Below, one piece after another: positions 12,301 through 25,300 of a stretch of 64,000 nucleotides of DNA. Made by a program: the position numbers and the translations under genes. This stretch comes from Chimonanthus salicifolius (lineage: Eukaryota > Streptophyta > Magnoliopsida > Laurales > Calycanthaceae). Below the pieces are notes generated by a model, which saw only the letters and a program-made list of their open reading frames with translations, made no database searches and was not told the origin of the DNA. Every line of letters begins with the position of its first letter. Positions within the stretch are counted from its first letter, which is position 1. The stretch lies in the NCBI GenBank assembly GCA_013350335.1, contig CM023541.1:65017999-65081998 (forward strand), given 5' to 3'.

Positions 12301-12782
12301 GTCGAGTGTTCTTAGAGGTCTGAACACCTTAATCATAGAAAAAGCCCAAAACAGCAAAATAATCCGCTCCAGGACCCGCCATTAGAAGTGCATTCATCAA
12401 TGTTGACTTTTCCTCATAGAACCTCTCAAGAAGTAAACAACTTGGTTACTATTATTAGCAAATGCTCTGGCCCAACGGGAAAATGACTAATGATGATTAT
12501 TAGGCAAGCTCTCGCAGTCTTGCACATTATTTTTTTCTTTTGAAAATTATGGCAGTGATTTGTATATAGAATCCATCTAAAAGGAAAATCACATGGCCTG
12601 GGAATCTCCAAATGCAAACTGCTGTTATCCTAGATACAATCGTGATTAGATGTGATTCTGAATAATTTCGACTTTAGAACCTTGATAAGCTAATGATTTC
12701 ATCAGGTTTTCCAAAGGTTGATTACTAAGACTGACGATATGATATTTCGTATAATTACAATACATTTCTAAATTACATGGTC
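9335..12782. other. Intergenic region and probable SPPL 3' UTR; little recognised
   Basis: No TE protein, RNA gene or further SPPL exon seen here. Bases 10,558-10,720 begin TAGGCATGCAACTTGG, the same terminus as the hAT MITE at 5,401-5,806, and contain repeated CCTGACC-type words, but I found no matching right end. A strong plus-strand acceptor occurs at 9,634. The SPPL 3' UTR should occupy the part just below 12,783; its polyadenylation site was not placed. Confidence 0.35.
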
Positions 12783-12883
12783 TCACTGGACGGGCTGGAG
12801 ATGCGGGCACACCCTCTCTGGTTCCCCTTTGGTCCAAAGATTAGCAAGTTCTCCTCTCCTCTTCCCTAATGTCAAAATGGTCC
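12783..12883 (-). CDS. SPPL: SPPL last exon with stop codon
   Basis: The acceptor TTGTTGCAG precedes 12,883. The exon completes a glycine codon split with the exon ending at 15,387, then reads [16 protein letters not shown]. The family's conserved cytosolic tail [11 protein letters not shown] follows, then L-Q-P-V-Q and TGA at 12,785-12,783. The tail lies after the ninth transmembrane segment. This is the usual C-terminus of plant SPPL proteins, so the 3' end of the coding region is complete. Confidence 0.93.
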
Positions 12884-15800
12884 CTGCAACAACATTACAA
12901 TAAAATAATATTGAAAACAAAGGGCAGTTTACAGAGGCATTATAAGATGCTAAAGGGTGTTATTCCTTTAAATACCAGCAATGAATGGTGGTCTCCTTAT
13001 GGGCATGGACCATGGAAAATTACCTCTAGCATTGAATGGTCCTTAATTCATGTTCCATTTAGGATGGTCCTTATTTTACTACACCCCATTCACAATTGGA
13101 TGGTTTTAACTACAAAACAATACACACACCAAGAAAATGGTGCAATAGAACTTTGCCCAGGCAATTACGCCAATGTCAGAAGAGTTCAAAGAATGCCACC
13201 AATGCTACAGTCACAGAGTATAAAGGGAAGTAGGAGGAGAGAATAAAGCAAGAAAACTGATAATTAAGTGCATGCAGTCCCTATAAGTCAATTCTGTTAT
13301 CATTATTCCATAGACTCCATTGTACATGGAAAATCCCAGTGAAGAAATCTGTCCCCAATTAGATTTCTCTTTATGGATTGCCATGATCTTCCAACGATTA
13401 CAATTTTGAACTCATACTCACCATAGGAAATCATCCAATCAACACCTGGATCATAGAGGAGTGACTTGCTAGGATCTTCCCATTGTTGAGAGTTTGAAGT
13501 CACACAGATCCATGAGGGGCCCATCAAATGAAGACCTGGATCATGGTACCAAGGACCCACTCGTATGGAATAGCAAATCGAGATATTATTTGTTAGCCCC
13601 AAGGTTTCTACCATGGGTATTTAAGTAATTTTGATGATAACAAAATCATTGTCGTACGGACTAAGCTTGGTTTAATGAGCATAATTTTATAAGATCAGGA
13701 TTAAAGTAATCTCCAGCTGAAAGAAGGCAGGTACTGGATATCATGTCCCTATACATTGGAGATTGAAGATCAAGTGCTCATGATCAAACCATTGGACATA
13801 CTTCAATCATATCAAAAGGCTTCTGTCATCATGCCTCAAGACTTGAAGATTAGAGGATTGAAGATATTGAAGAATCAAGTCTAGGCTATTTGGTTTAGTC
13901 ATGTGTGTTAGGATTCAATTGTAAAGTCACTCATTGTGTGAATACCTCGACTCAAACCCATACTCTAAATAGACTTTAGGACCTTAAGACTACTTTGATC
14001 ATATTTTGATAGGTCCCAAAATCTTTGGCCAAGTCCCCATGACTCATTGAAAATTATGCGTGTACTCATTGAGGCTTGGAAGTGTCAAGTTCAATTACTT
14101 TCAAATTTCGGACGACCGTTTCTCTGGAAATGGACAACTGTTAACTATTCTGACAGTAAACTTCAGCCTCTGATCAATCCGGACGCTCGGAATATGAATA
14201 TTGGACAACCAAAAATTGAGCAGACACAGTACTCTTGTCTTTGATAAGAGTGGACGTCATGAAATGTATAAAGCGGACGGCCGATAATGTATTTACAGTT
14301 TAAATTTACTCTGATAATTTCAGCCATCCGAAAATGAAAAACGGACAAACATTACCTGGAAAGAAAGTTTAAATCAAGAATTTTCGAACGTCTGGAACTT
14401 GGTTTCAGGCCGGCCGTAAGTTGCGGTACGGCTCTTTATTGAGCATTAAATGCAGCTCAATGTCTATCTTCCTTGGCCATTAATGCTCCCAATGGCCATA
14501 AATTCGAATGGATTATTTATTGTGGCCTTAATGCTTTGAAAAACAACTCTTTGATCTCTAGCAATTACTTTCAAATAATACTTACGAAGATCTTCCATAA
14601 CATTCAAAAAACCTAGAGCTCCAAATACTAAATTACTTTCAAATCTTATTTGGGCCTTTGTGTTCTATCAATTTGAGCGACTCTTAGAGAGCTGATTTGT
14701 AAATCATTTGAGAGTTACTAAGTGGTTACAAGTGATCGTCCTACTACTACTTTTTGTAATGAGCGAAATTGTAAAGGGTCGTTGAACCCTTATTGTATTA
14801 GGTTTCATCTCCCACCTGCAAGGAGAATTGATAGTGAATTTGAATTCTCAAGCGGAGTTGTTGAGGCGAGAACGTAGGCAAGAGGCCGAACCCCGTTAAA
14901 TCGATGAATTCAATCTCTCCATCTCTTTCTCATCTATTCTCCATTTTATTTGTTCTTTTATTGCTTATCTTTTATATCTTGCTTTACAATTGTGTAATTT
15001 CATTAAAACCCAAAAGTTTGCAAAAGACCCAATTCACCCCCTCCCCCCCTCTTAGGTCAATTTCTAGGCAACATTATTCACATCCCAAACAGCAAAAAAT
15101 CATATATCTGAAAAAAGAAAGCTAAGCAAAACATGCTCCTAAAGATTGTCATGAAAAAAATTCTTTGGCAAGTATCTGCTAGGCTCTGGATGAGATTGCC
15201 CATTTCTATAAGCTTTTACACCAATTATAAATGCCACCAGCTTTGAGTCCCATAGTAACTCGATGCCTGTGGCTTGCGGTGAGATGCGTGCATTCAGAGT
15301 TTTACCTAATGCCCTCGTACTCGAGGAGAGGTGGGGGTTTGAGGTTCTTTATCATAAAAATAAGTAAATAAATAAATGCCACATACCAAGCGTGAAAGGA
15401 ACAATGTAAAGAAGAGCTGGTTGCCCGTGCCCATCCATCAAATTCAGTGCCACATATGTAATAAGAAGACCTGCCAAAATATGTATGTTAAAGGCAAAGT
15501 AATAAATAACAATATACAAGTCTCAACAAATTAATGCAAAGAATTGGAGCTATTTCCCTCAGAGGTGTTAGATATGTGAAAGGACAAAGGTGGAACACTC
15601 ACCCAAGCAACACGCATATCAACTATATATTTTCCATAAAAAATTGTTAGAACTCTTATCATATGTAAATTTCTATCTGTTGCAGCATTGCACGACCAGA
15701 GTCTGATCTTCACATGGTCACCAACATACAAGTACAAAAAATATAGACAAGTTCTAAGATTCTACTTGGCAAGCACTCCAATATGTAGGGCGCAAGATTG

Positions 15801-16309
15801 GACTGCTCTTAGTTCTATGGTCAATAAAAGAAAGCAGCAACAGTCCACATCCAATAAGGATGGACCAAAACTTTTGTTTTTGTAACCATCCAGTCTGCAC
15901 AATTTTGGCCATGACCTACCAAATGGATAGACCCATGAGAGTAATGGCCTGGACCACAACCATAAATGCACTTGTAAACACTGAAGCAAGCTACCCTTAC
16001 ATCTTCCTAAAGACCAAGAGATCCATCTGAGAATCCTATGACTTGTCTTTCATCTTGGCCACTTAAAAACCTTTAAAGACCAAATACTAGTATATCACTG
16101 TATTTTACAAGACCAGGAGCACAAGGGTGAGCAGTATCTGGACACAATCTCCTAGGCCTACGATAGGAAATATATCAAAAATCATTGAACTTCAGCTAAG
16201 TTCCCAAATCCTTTAATAATTGATCATCTAAGCCAAGCTGAAAGATCAGCCCATTGGTCATTTTTAGCCTTCTCATCTATGGAAGGTAGGGTGTGGGTGG
16301 GTGGGTGGG

Positions 16310-16342
<33 letters not shown>

Positions 16343-19300
16343 CGGGGGGGAGGGGATGTGCGGAAAGCCTCATGAATAGCATGTTGTCAAGTGCTTATAT
16401 AAAAAAATTAAACAGAAGTAGGTAGTGGTTAAATCAGAAACATCGTAGGCCCTTGCAAGGGGTATGTAGCTACTTTATACGGTTATATATTTTTCTTGTG
16501 TGTGTGGTGGGGTCGGGGGTGGGGGGTATGGGTGTGTGTGTTCAAGGAGTTATCTTAGAGGAGATTTTTCAATATTTTCTTCTTCATATTTCTCCAAGTG
16601 AATGTATAATCTTCAGCAGAAATTTGATCTGTGTTAGCCTTCCATTTTACATCAGATGCTAACGGAAAATATGCCTAATGTATGAAATTTCTTACCTAGA
16701 CCATAGGCGACCATTGACCACAAGAAGTATCCAGCCCTTAAATTCTTTTTTGCAGCCCAATCGTACCTGCATTTGTAACCCATAGAACAGATTTGAATCA
16801 GTTAACAGCTTAACCTGAAACAAAACCAGTTGCATGGTTAGACATACTGGATGACTACTTGACTAGCCAAAATCTGGCCTGTGTGCCAATGCACAAGAAC
16901 AGAAACAAATCTTTCTATCATATGATCAGACACATTGGAGGACCACCCAAAAGTTGGGGAGGCCCACAAAAACCAAACCACCACCCCCTCCCCCTAAAAG
17001 AGAGGAAGAAGTAAAAAGGTAAGATAGTTGGGCACCATAAAGATGCACAAAAGAGAATCATGTCCGACTACAAAAACAAAGAAATAAATAAAATAAAACT
17101 TTACGCATTGGACAAATGTTGTTCCTCTAACACTCGTTTCCACTGGTAGGGTCCAGCTTGGGCCAGAAATAACCTGAAACCTGACTAGCCTTGCCCCACT
17201 TTGGGGGGCTTAATTGAATTTAGTAGGTATTCTAGCCTAAGCCAATGCTGGACCAAAATTTCCTGTCCCAATTTAAAATTGGCCTTGTTTGGTTGGGAGT
17301 AGGGCTGGCCAGCCCAACCTGAGACAAGACCATCTTGGTATATTTGTTAAAGTTATTATATCTACATTTGGAAAATATTATTCCATATACGGCAAACTTG
17401 GTTTAATCACTGAAGTCTTTAGTTGTTAGCTTCAACTTCTAAAGTGGGAATTATCTGCAATGTTATTCACATCCAAAGTCATTCAAGAGATTGGTCAAGA
17501 GATACAAGGTGGAAAAAGAAAGAAATTAGAAATGGAGATGGAAATTTTCAAACTTTCACTTCACTCCTGCTTGGTATGTATTAGAGAAAAGTAGTACCTG
17601 AAAAACCCCATGGTGAAACCCAAACTGACCCAACCAACCCAATGGAGCAGGTTAGGCTCAGGTCATGTCAAGTTAGAGTCACGGGCCAGGTCAAAAAACC
17701 CCAACCAATGCGAGGTTAGGTCAGGCTAGATAACCACAACCCAATTTTGTCCACCAAATCACACAATGTGCAAGTCTAGTCCGTTCATGTAAGAACACAT
17801 GAGATGGGCAGGCAAAGCAGGTCAGCCGAGAATGAACTTCGCACTAATTGAGCGGGGTAGACCTATAAATTCATGGTTACCAAGGTACAAGGACCAAATC
17901 ATGTTGTGGGACCCACTTCTGCAACGCATAATCTTCTAATTCTGGAAATTCAATTGAATTTATGTATAATTGATTGTAATTAGTCATTCGTTTATTTCTT
18001 TCCAAAATCAGCCACCTGATTGGCGCCTTGTTTATTATTTTATACATGTAACTCTTATGATTTGAAACACATTCAATACAATACAGAGAGAGAATTCTTC
18101 TCCAATATTCTCTCTCTTCTCCTTTTTCCTATTATTATTTTCTACATGGTATCAGCCAGAATCAATTTCTGAAGTTTTTCGAAGGATTCTTAATCTGTTT
18201 TACTGTTCCTTGTCGGAGTTCTAGTCATCGCCAGAATTCCTGTTCATCATTGGACTCCGGTGTCATCTTCAGCTCTCCAGGGTTCTCTATTGTAGATCTT
18301 CTCCTCCCTTTCCTCAAGTTTCTAGTTTTTTTCCAAGCTTCTGGACTGTTTTTTTCCTGCTGCCCCAGATTCACTGTTTGCTGCCCGGACCTTTGCCGCC
18401 GTTCCAATTTTTCCAGCGAAGTTTCCGGCATCAAGGACCTCCATACTCGTCATTTTTGACAAGACTTCCTATCTGTGGTGTATGATCAGAGCCTTCAGGA
18501 GCTTCTGGCTTGGTGTTTTGGCTGTCACAAGCCCAGCGACAGTCCCGTCCCAAAAAACCCCATTTTCTGGGTTTTTTGTTAGATCCGCTGGCTGGGTTCT
18601 TCACTCCTCCCATCTGCTGCTCATTGGTGTCTCCCCTACCTACCCTTCTCATCTATAAGGGTTTTGCCTACCTTCGCTCGACTTGGTTTTTGGGCACTCC
18701 TGCTTCAACGACTTCCACCGACTCCTGACCCAGTTTTGAGGGTTTCTGTTTCCGTCACGTGGCTTCTGCAGTTCTGTCCTTCAGATCTCTTCTCACGGGT
18801 GTCGCCCCTTACTGGCCTTTGCGGCCTTTCTTCTCAGATCTGTTACTGTGGTTATCGGTATTGGACTGTTTGGTTTCGATCTTGCTCACAAACACTCGGA
18901 TTGGCTTTCTTCTTCTATTATTGGTGTCGCCCCTACCTGTTCTCTGCACTTCTCCAGCTTCAGCTCTCGTTCGTGGTCAGCAGAGGCCGCTTCTGTTGTA
19001 TTCTTCTCTCTGCGTGTATGCACACAACACTATTGATTCTTTTTTGGCCATTCTTGTTGTGCTCCCAACTCGGTTTATCGTGCAAATGGCTTTGTCTATT
19101 GCATCTTCTCTTTCCGATATGGCCTCATTTGGTTCTCTACAGATTGGCAAGATCATGACAGTTTTGCTAAATGAGACGTACTACTTTAAAAGGTCTCATT
19201 CTGCGAGAATGTTCTTGACTACAAAGCAACTATCATCTTATATTGATGGCACTGCCAAAGCACCAGCAATAGATCACTCTACATATACCACATAGACAGC

Positions 19301-22300
19301 AAATAACTCCTTGGTTCAATCTTGGCTCCTTCATTCAATGGAAGATCATATTTGGTGCCTCGTCTATACTCTTTCCACTGCCCAAGTTGTTTAAGACACT
19401 GTTAAAGCTCTGCATTCTGATGGGGACAAATACGCCTGTACTTATGAATTATCTCAGGCAACTGCTCATCTCCGACAAGGGGAGTTGTCCCTCATTCAGT
19501 TCTACTCGAAGATGCGGTCCTGTTAGTTGGAGTTGGATCAACTTGAATCCATTACCTTTCAGTATTCCTCAGATACTATTCTTCATAGGCAATATGTCGA
19601 CAAACAACAGACCTTTGAGTTATTGGCCGGGCTCAACTGCTTGGGCAATAACCTCTTCCCTCTCTGGATGAGGTTTATTCCGCCTTGCTTTACAATGAAC
19701 GGCGTCACCTCGTTATGACTCATTCTATGCTGATTGAACGCTCCACCTTGGTCATTGCTCACTCTTCCAGCCTCCTACACCTACTAGGGCTCCTCTCCAT
19801 GGAAAGGACCCATTGTTGTGGGACCCACTACAGGACAATTGATCATGTGGGACCTACCTTTGCACTAAGTAGACCAGAGTCGTCTTATTCTGGAAAATCA
19901 ACTTAGTTTATGTCACTAACTGTACGATTTATTGTAATTGAATGTAACTGATCATTCTTTTATTTCTTTCTATTATTAGCCACCATGATTGGCTCCATCT
20001 TTATTATTTATACTTGTACTCTTTTACAGTTTAGACACAGAATACAATATAGAGAGAGAATTATTCTCCAAAATATTTCCCTCATTCTCTCCCTTTTCCT
20101 ATTATTAATTTCTACATGGTATTAGCCAGAACCAGTTTCAGGGTTTTTTAAGAAGTATTCTTCCATTTTACAGTTCCTTGTCGAAATCTAGCATCATCTC
20201 CGAATCCACTCTCGGAGGAACTTTATAGCAACTCTTCCACTTCTGCTGTCGTTTCTTTCCTGCAACCCTAACCAACACCTTCCCAGATTGGCTTGATCTG
20301 TGTCCTTCAATCTCCGATCCTGCTCAAAATTGGTCACCTTCGCCCCTGGCCACCTTATGTTTGCCAAAGGATACCTTAAGGGTTTTGGACCACAATGGGG
20401 CCCTTTTCTGCTGGTTACTGTTTCTGTCCTCCATTGTCATTTTTTTCCTGCAACAGATTCTTCTCCGTTGTCGAACTTCTTTTCTACCGAAGCTTCTGGC
20501 GGGAACGTACCTACGCCTACCGTTTTTTAAAGGGCTATCCATCCGTAGGGTTGGATTTCTGTTTTGCACACTCTTCATCAAGTTTCTGAAAGTTTCTTTT
20601 TCCAGCGACTATGACATTCCAGAAAATCCAGTTTTTTGTTTTCAAATCAAGGATCCCTCTTCTAACCTTCATCGTGACACCAAAGGTCCCCGAAAGAAGT
20701 GGTCTCGGTTCTGCACTAAACCATTATGTTGATTCTTGCTACAAACTACATGGTTGTCCGAAGCAAGCAACTGTCTCCGTTGCCTCGCCTCTTTCCTCCT
20801 CCTTTGATGTGGTTAGTGACAGTGCCCCAATAACTCGTTAGGACTTTAACTTGCTGTTACAACGACTGGATCGTCTCCAACCCTCCAAGGTGTCCAATGC
20901 TGTCTCATCTACTTCAGGTACTGAGTCCTTTGCCAATCATGCCTCGTCTCATTCTTGGATCATTGATTTCGGGGCCACTTATCTAATATTTTCTCTTCCA
21001 TTTCTCATGTCTCTTGTAGTCGAGTTAAATTAGCTAATAGTTCCACTACTACCATTGCTAGAAAAAGGGACCATCCCTCTCTCTTCCATCTTCACATCTC
21101 AAGACTGCAGCAAGCCCTAACAATAGTGTCTGGACATGTTTACTATTCACCTATTGATCAGAGTGTATACTATTGTTGGCCTTCGAAACCACCCCAGCCC
21201 AAATCGTTGGTGGGTCCTCCTTTCATCCATCCAATGGTCCTAGGGTTTGCTAACTTGTGGGGCCCCTTTTCTAGCTTCTCGTATTCGTGCTTGTAACACT
21301 CAACAATAGTATTTTCTGGCCTCCTCCTTCCAAATCTGCCACAACAACTCGTCGATATTGTTGGAAGCCATATTGCTATGGTCGCCCAAGGCCCTATTGC
21401 ACATCTCATTGGGTTTTCTTCTTCTCGTGATCTATGGGGCCCACTGTTGACACTATCCTCTTGTGGCAGTCACGTAAGTCCTTTTATTTTAGAATTTGCC
21501 CTAGAATTGGAGCCTTTGGGACCTGGTTAACATTAACCAAAGTCTCCCTTGGCTTCTTTCTCATCCAACTAGTTGGTATTGCAGATCTCTGATTGTAGGG
21601 CTCGTTTTTTGTTCTTTCTACATGTACATTGTCGTTGGCTCTCATTTTTTTTGGTGTTTTTGGGTCGAGACTTCTTTTTGATCCCGTATGACCGTTATAC
21701 CTGTATCTTATATCATTCAATGGCCTCCTCTAATACTTCAAGCATGCTTGTAACACATCTTCCGATTCCACCTACATTGGGAAGATCACAACTGATCTTT
21801 TAAATGAGACCAATTATTGAAAAATAATCTCAATCGACCAGAATTTTTCTTGATGCTAAACAAAACACAGATTATATTGATGATACGACCGTGAAGCCTG
21901 TAAAGGATAGGTCCAAATACAAAGAATGGAAAGCCAACAACTCCTTGGTTCAAACCTGACTCTTACATTCTGTGGAGGAGCATGTTCAAGGACTAGTGTA
22001 TGTTAGCCCGAAGGTTACAACCCATGGTTTTTGGGTGGTTTTGATTATAACAAAGCCATTGACGAACTGTACGAACATTCTTTGTTTAGGCATAATGTGT
22101 ACAAGTGTTGGCTCAACTGAAGAAATATCGCTGGCTGTTAAGGAGACATGTATTGGATATCAAACAAATCCTGTACAAGTTATTTATGAAGAATGAAGAA
22201 AAGCTCAAGCAATTATTGAAGATCACATGGCTCAAGACACGAGGACTGAAGCATTTAAAATTTATGTCTGTCTTTAGTCTTAGGGCGTGAGTGTTCTAGA

Positions 22301-25300
22301 TTTGTATGTAAAGTTATTCAATGACCTTTAAGATCTCAAGAAACCAATAGAGTACACTTCGATAGGTTCTTGGACATTACCCAAGTCCCATGACTCATTG
22401 AAATCATTATGGACTTGATAAAAAAAGATTTGACTGAGATACAAGCCTTATAGAAATTCGGATGGACTGAAATTAAACCAGTCAACTGATTATGACAAAT
22501 GTTATACTCATATCTCAGATCCATCCAGACAACCACAAACAGTTTGGTCAAGCCAAATGAAGCATCAAGTGGACCAAGTGCTCTCTGATAAATTCAGACG
22601 ACTGCAAAGACCACAGTGCTTAACTGAAACAGAGAAGTGGTCTCTGATAAATCCGGACAACCGTAAATCCCTGTTGGGACGACCAAATGCATCGAATTGA
22701 TATACTTATCTGGGAAATTTCAGACGACGAAAAATATGATCCAGTCGATCGAATGTGCAGAAACGACTCTATTTGAAGAGCATTAAATGTGGTTCCCAAT
22801 GGTCATAAATGCATTAAATGTGGCTCCAACTGTCATGAATTCAATTTTTCTTATATAGGACCATTTATGAACAATAAATCTCTCTCCAACCACTTCCAAT
22901 CTTGAGATTCATTGTTCCCTTATCACCATTGCTTAAAAGCCCCAAATCACTTTCAAACTACTACTTGAGCTATTATGATTCATTGATTGATTAACTCTTA
23001 GGCTATATCACTTTCATATCTTTGAGAATTATTCAAGAGTTATCATTGTACTTGACATCATTGTTGTAAACGGTTAGTTCAACCCTACTGAAGAAGAAGA
23101 GTGCCTTCTACTTCGGATTATTCGTGGGCCTCTCCCCACCCGTAAGCGATCTTTTGTATCGGTTTATTCTCCACCGTTAAGGAGAACAACTAGTGTGTTT
23201 CAAATCTCAAGGGGCTCTCTTGAGTCGAGGACGTAGGCGGGTATTGCCGAGCCTTGCTAAAATCGACAGGTTCAATTCTCCATCTCTTCTCATCTATTTC
23301 ACTTATTTGGTTGCATTTATTTATTTACTTATTCTTGTATTTCCTTCTTGATTTTGAATTTGAGTAAATCTAAAGAAGGTAGAAAAGTTTGTCATACCCA
23401 ATTCACCCCCTGTCTTGGGTAATTATCTCAGCAACAGTGTATACCCTACCCACTACAAAGGGTTTATTGGATACAATATATTCTGATGATGATAACTCCA
23501 CTTGCATCTATAAGCTATACCAGGGATGCTACCAATCTTTGAATGGGAAGTTGTCTCATTCAATATTACTAAAAAAATGAGGAGTGATTGGTTGGAACTT
23601 GATCAACATGAGAATGTTCAATTTGAAAAACCTGCAAATACTTTGTTGCACAAGAAATAGGTTGAAAAAATGCGCACATTTGACTTATTTGCTAGTCTTA
23701 ATCTTGACTTTGAGCCTATTCATGCCCAAATTCTAAGCAAGTGACCTCTTCCACCCCCAACTAAAATATATTCTATATTGCTTCTTGATGAGAGGCGTTG
23801 CCAGGTTATGTCCCCTGTCATTGCACCCGTTGATCGGTCAGCTCTGGTCTTGAAGGGGCATCTTCTCTTAAAGGGAAGGACCCTGTGTTGGATGAGCAAC
23901 GGGATACTAGAGGACCAAAGAAGAAGGGTACCCGATTCTGTATATACTGCAAGATGACTAATCACTATGTTGATTCCTGTTATAAGCTTCATCTAATAGC
24001 TCCTAGATTATCAATTCTGGAGCTACTAATTATATGGCTGGCATGTCTCATCTTTTCTCCACGCTTTTTCCTTTTTCTTTTGGTAAAGTGAAATTAGTTA
24101 ATGGTTTTTTCACTGATATTGCAGATAAAGGGACTATCCCCTTGTCTTCTAATCTTGGTTTATCATTTGTCTTACATATTCTTCATTTATCTCAAAACCT
24201 CTTGTTTGTTAAGGCACTTACTAAGTCATTGAATTGTACAGTAACATTTTGTCCTACCCACTGGTCTTCCTCGACTTGGCCACGAAGTAGAATTGGTAGT
24301 GGTTGTGAAGCCAACGGTTATATTTCTTCGATCCTCGGACTGACAACCACTCTAAGGCTTGTTCTACCTCATTTTCTTTGGACATGTGGCTTTGGCATTG
24401 TTGTTCAAGACACCCAGCTAATAAAGTCTTGAAGCAATTGGTTCCTTTCTTGTCTTTTGAAAAAATTGAGTGTGTAAGTTGCCAATATAGCAAACATCAT
24501 AGACCTTCTATTCCAATATCACTTAATAAAAGTACTACATTTTGTTCGTTTATTCACTCTAATGTTTGGATGTCTCCTTTTGTTTCACATACTGGTTTTT
24601 GCTATTTTGTTACTTTTATTAATGACTATTCTCGTATGACTTGGGTATACATGATGAAGCAAAAGTCTAAAGTTTTTTTATCACTTTGACACATTTTACC
24701 TACGGGTCAAAACGCAATATGCTTGTCATATCAAAATTTTGCAAAGTGGGGCCTATTTGTGACATTCATTTTTACAATTTTTGTAGGACCATGGCATTAA
24801 ATCTCAAACCTCTTTCCCTCACACACCTCAACAAAACAGTGTTGCCAAAAGGAAAAATTGTCACCTTCTTGAAGTAGCCTATTCCCTGCTATTTACTATG
24901 CATGTACTAAGCTGTATTGGCTAGAAGCTATTTTAATTCATGCTATCTAATTAATTGAACGACCTCACGTGTTACATAACAAAGCCCCGATTGATAGTAT
25001 CCATGCACAATTCCTTTACACATCTTTCGATGTGTTTTCTTTGTCCATTTGCTTTCTAACGATAAACTCTCTATGCATTTTATCAAATATTTGTTTTTTG
25101 GGATACTCTTCGTTCCATAAAAGGTATAAGTGTCTTGATCCTCCTATCACTGGTAAAATGTATGTGATGCAGGGTTGGTTAGAAATTCTAAATTAATATC
25201 TATGCAAATTTACGATGATTTGACCTGGGCTAATCTAAAATGACGATATGAACACATGTATGCAATAAAACTGAGATTATTAAATATACCACAATAAGCA

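Noticed and set aside
12869..13246. 125-residue plus-strand ORF
   Set aside because: It overlaps the antisense of the SPPL last exon and its intron, has no recognisable motif, and lies in a sequence already explained.
13303..13614. 103-residue minus-strand ORF
   Set aside because: Lies in an SPPL intron and runs into the solo LTR; no family similarity and no splice logic joining it to SPPL exons.
17140..17850. Possible hAT-like element rich in GGGCC and AACCTGA words
   Set aside because: Word composition resembles the 5.4 kb MITE, but I could not define either end.
18510..19295. Several overlapping ORFs of 70-178 residues
   Set aside because: They lie in the pyrimidine-rich leader of copia copy 1, are open in several frames at once, and are leucine/serine low complexity. 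Only the start of gag near 19,086 is meaningful.
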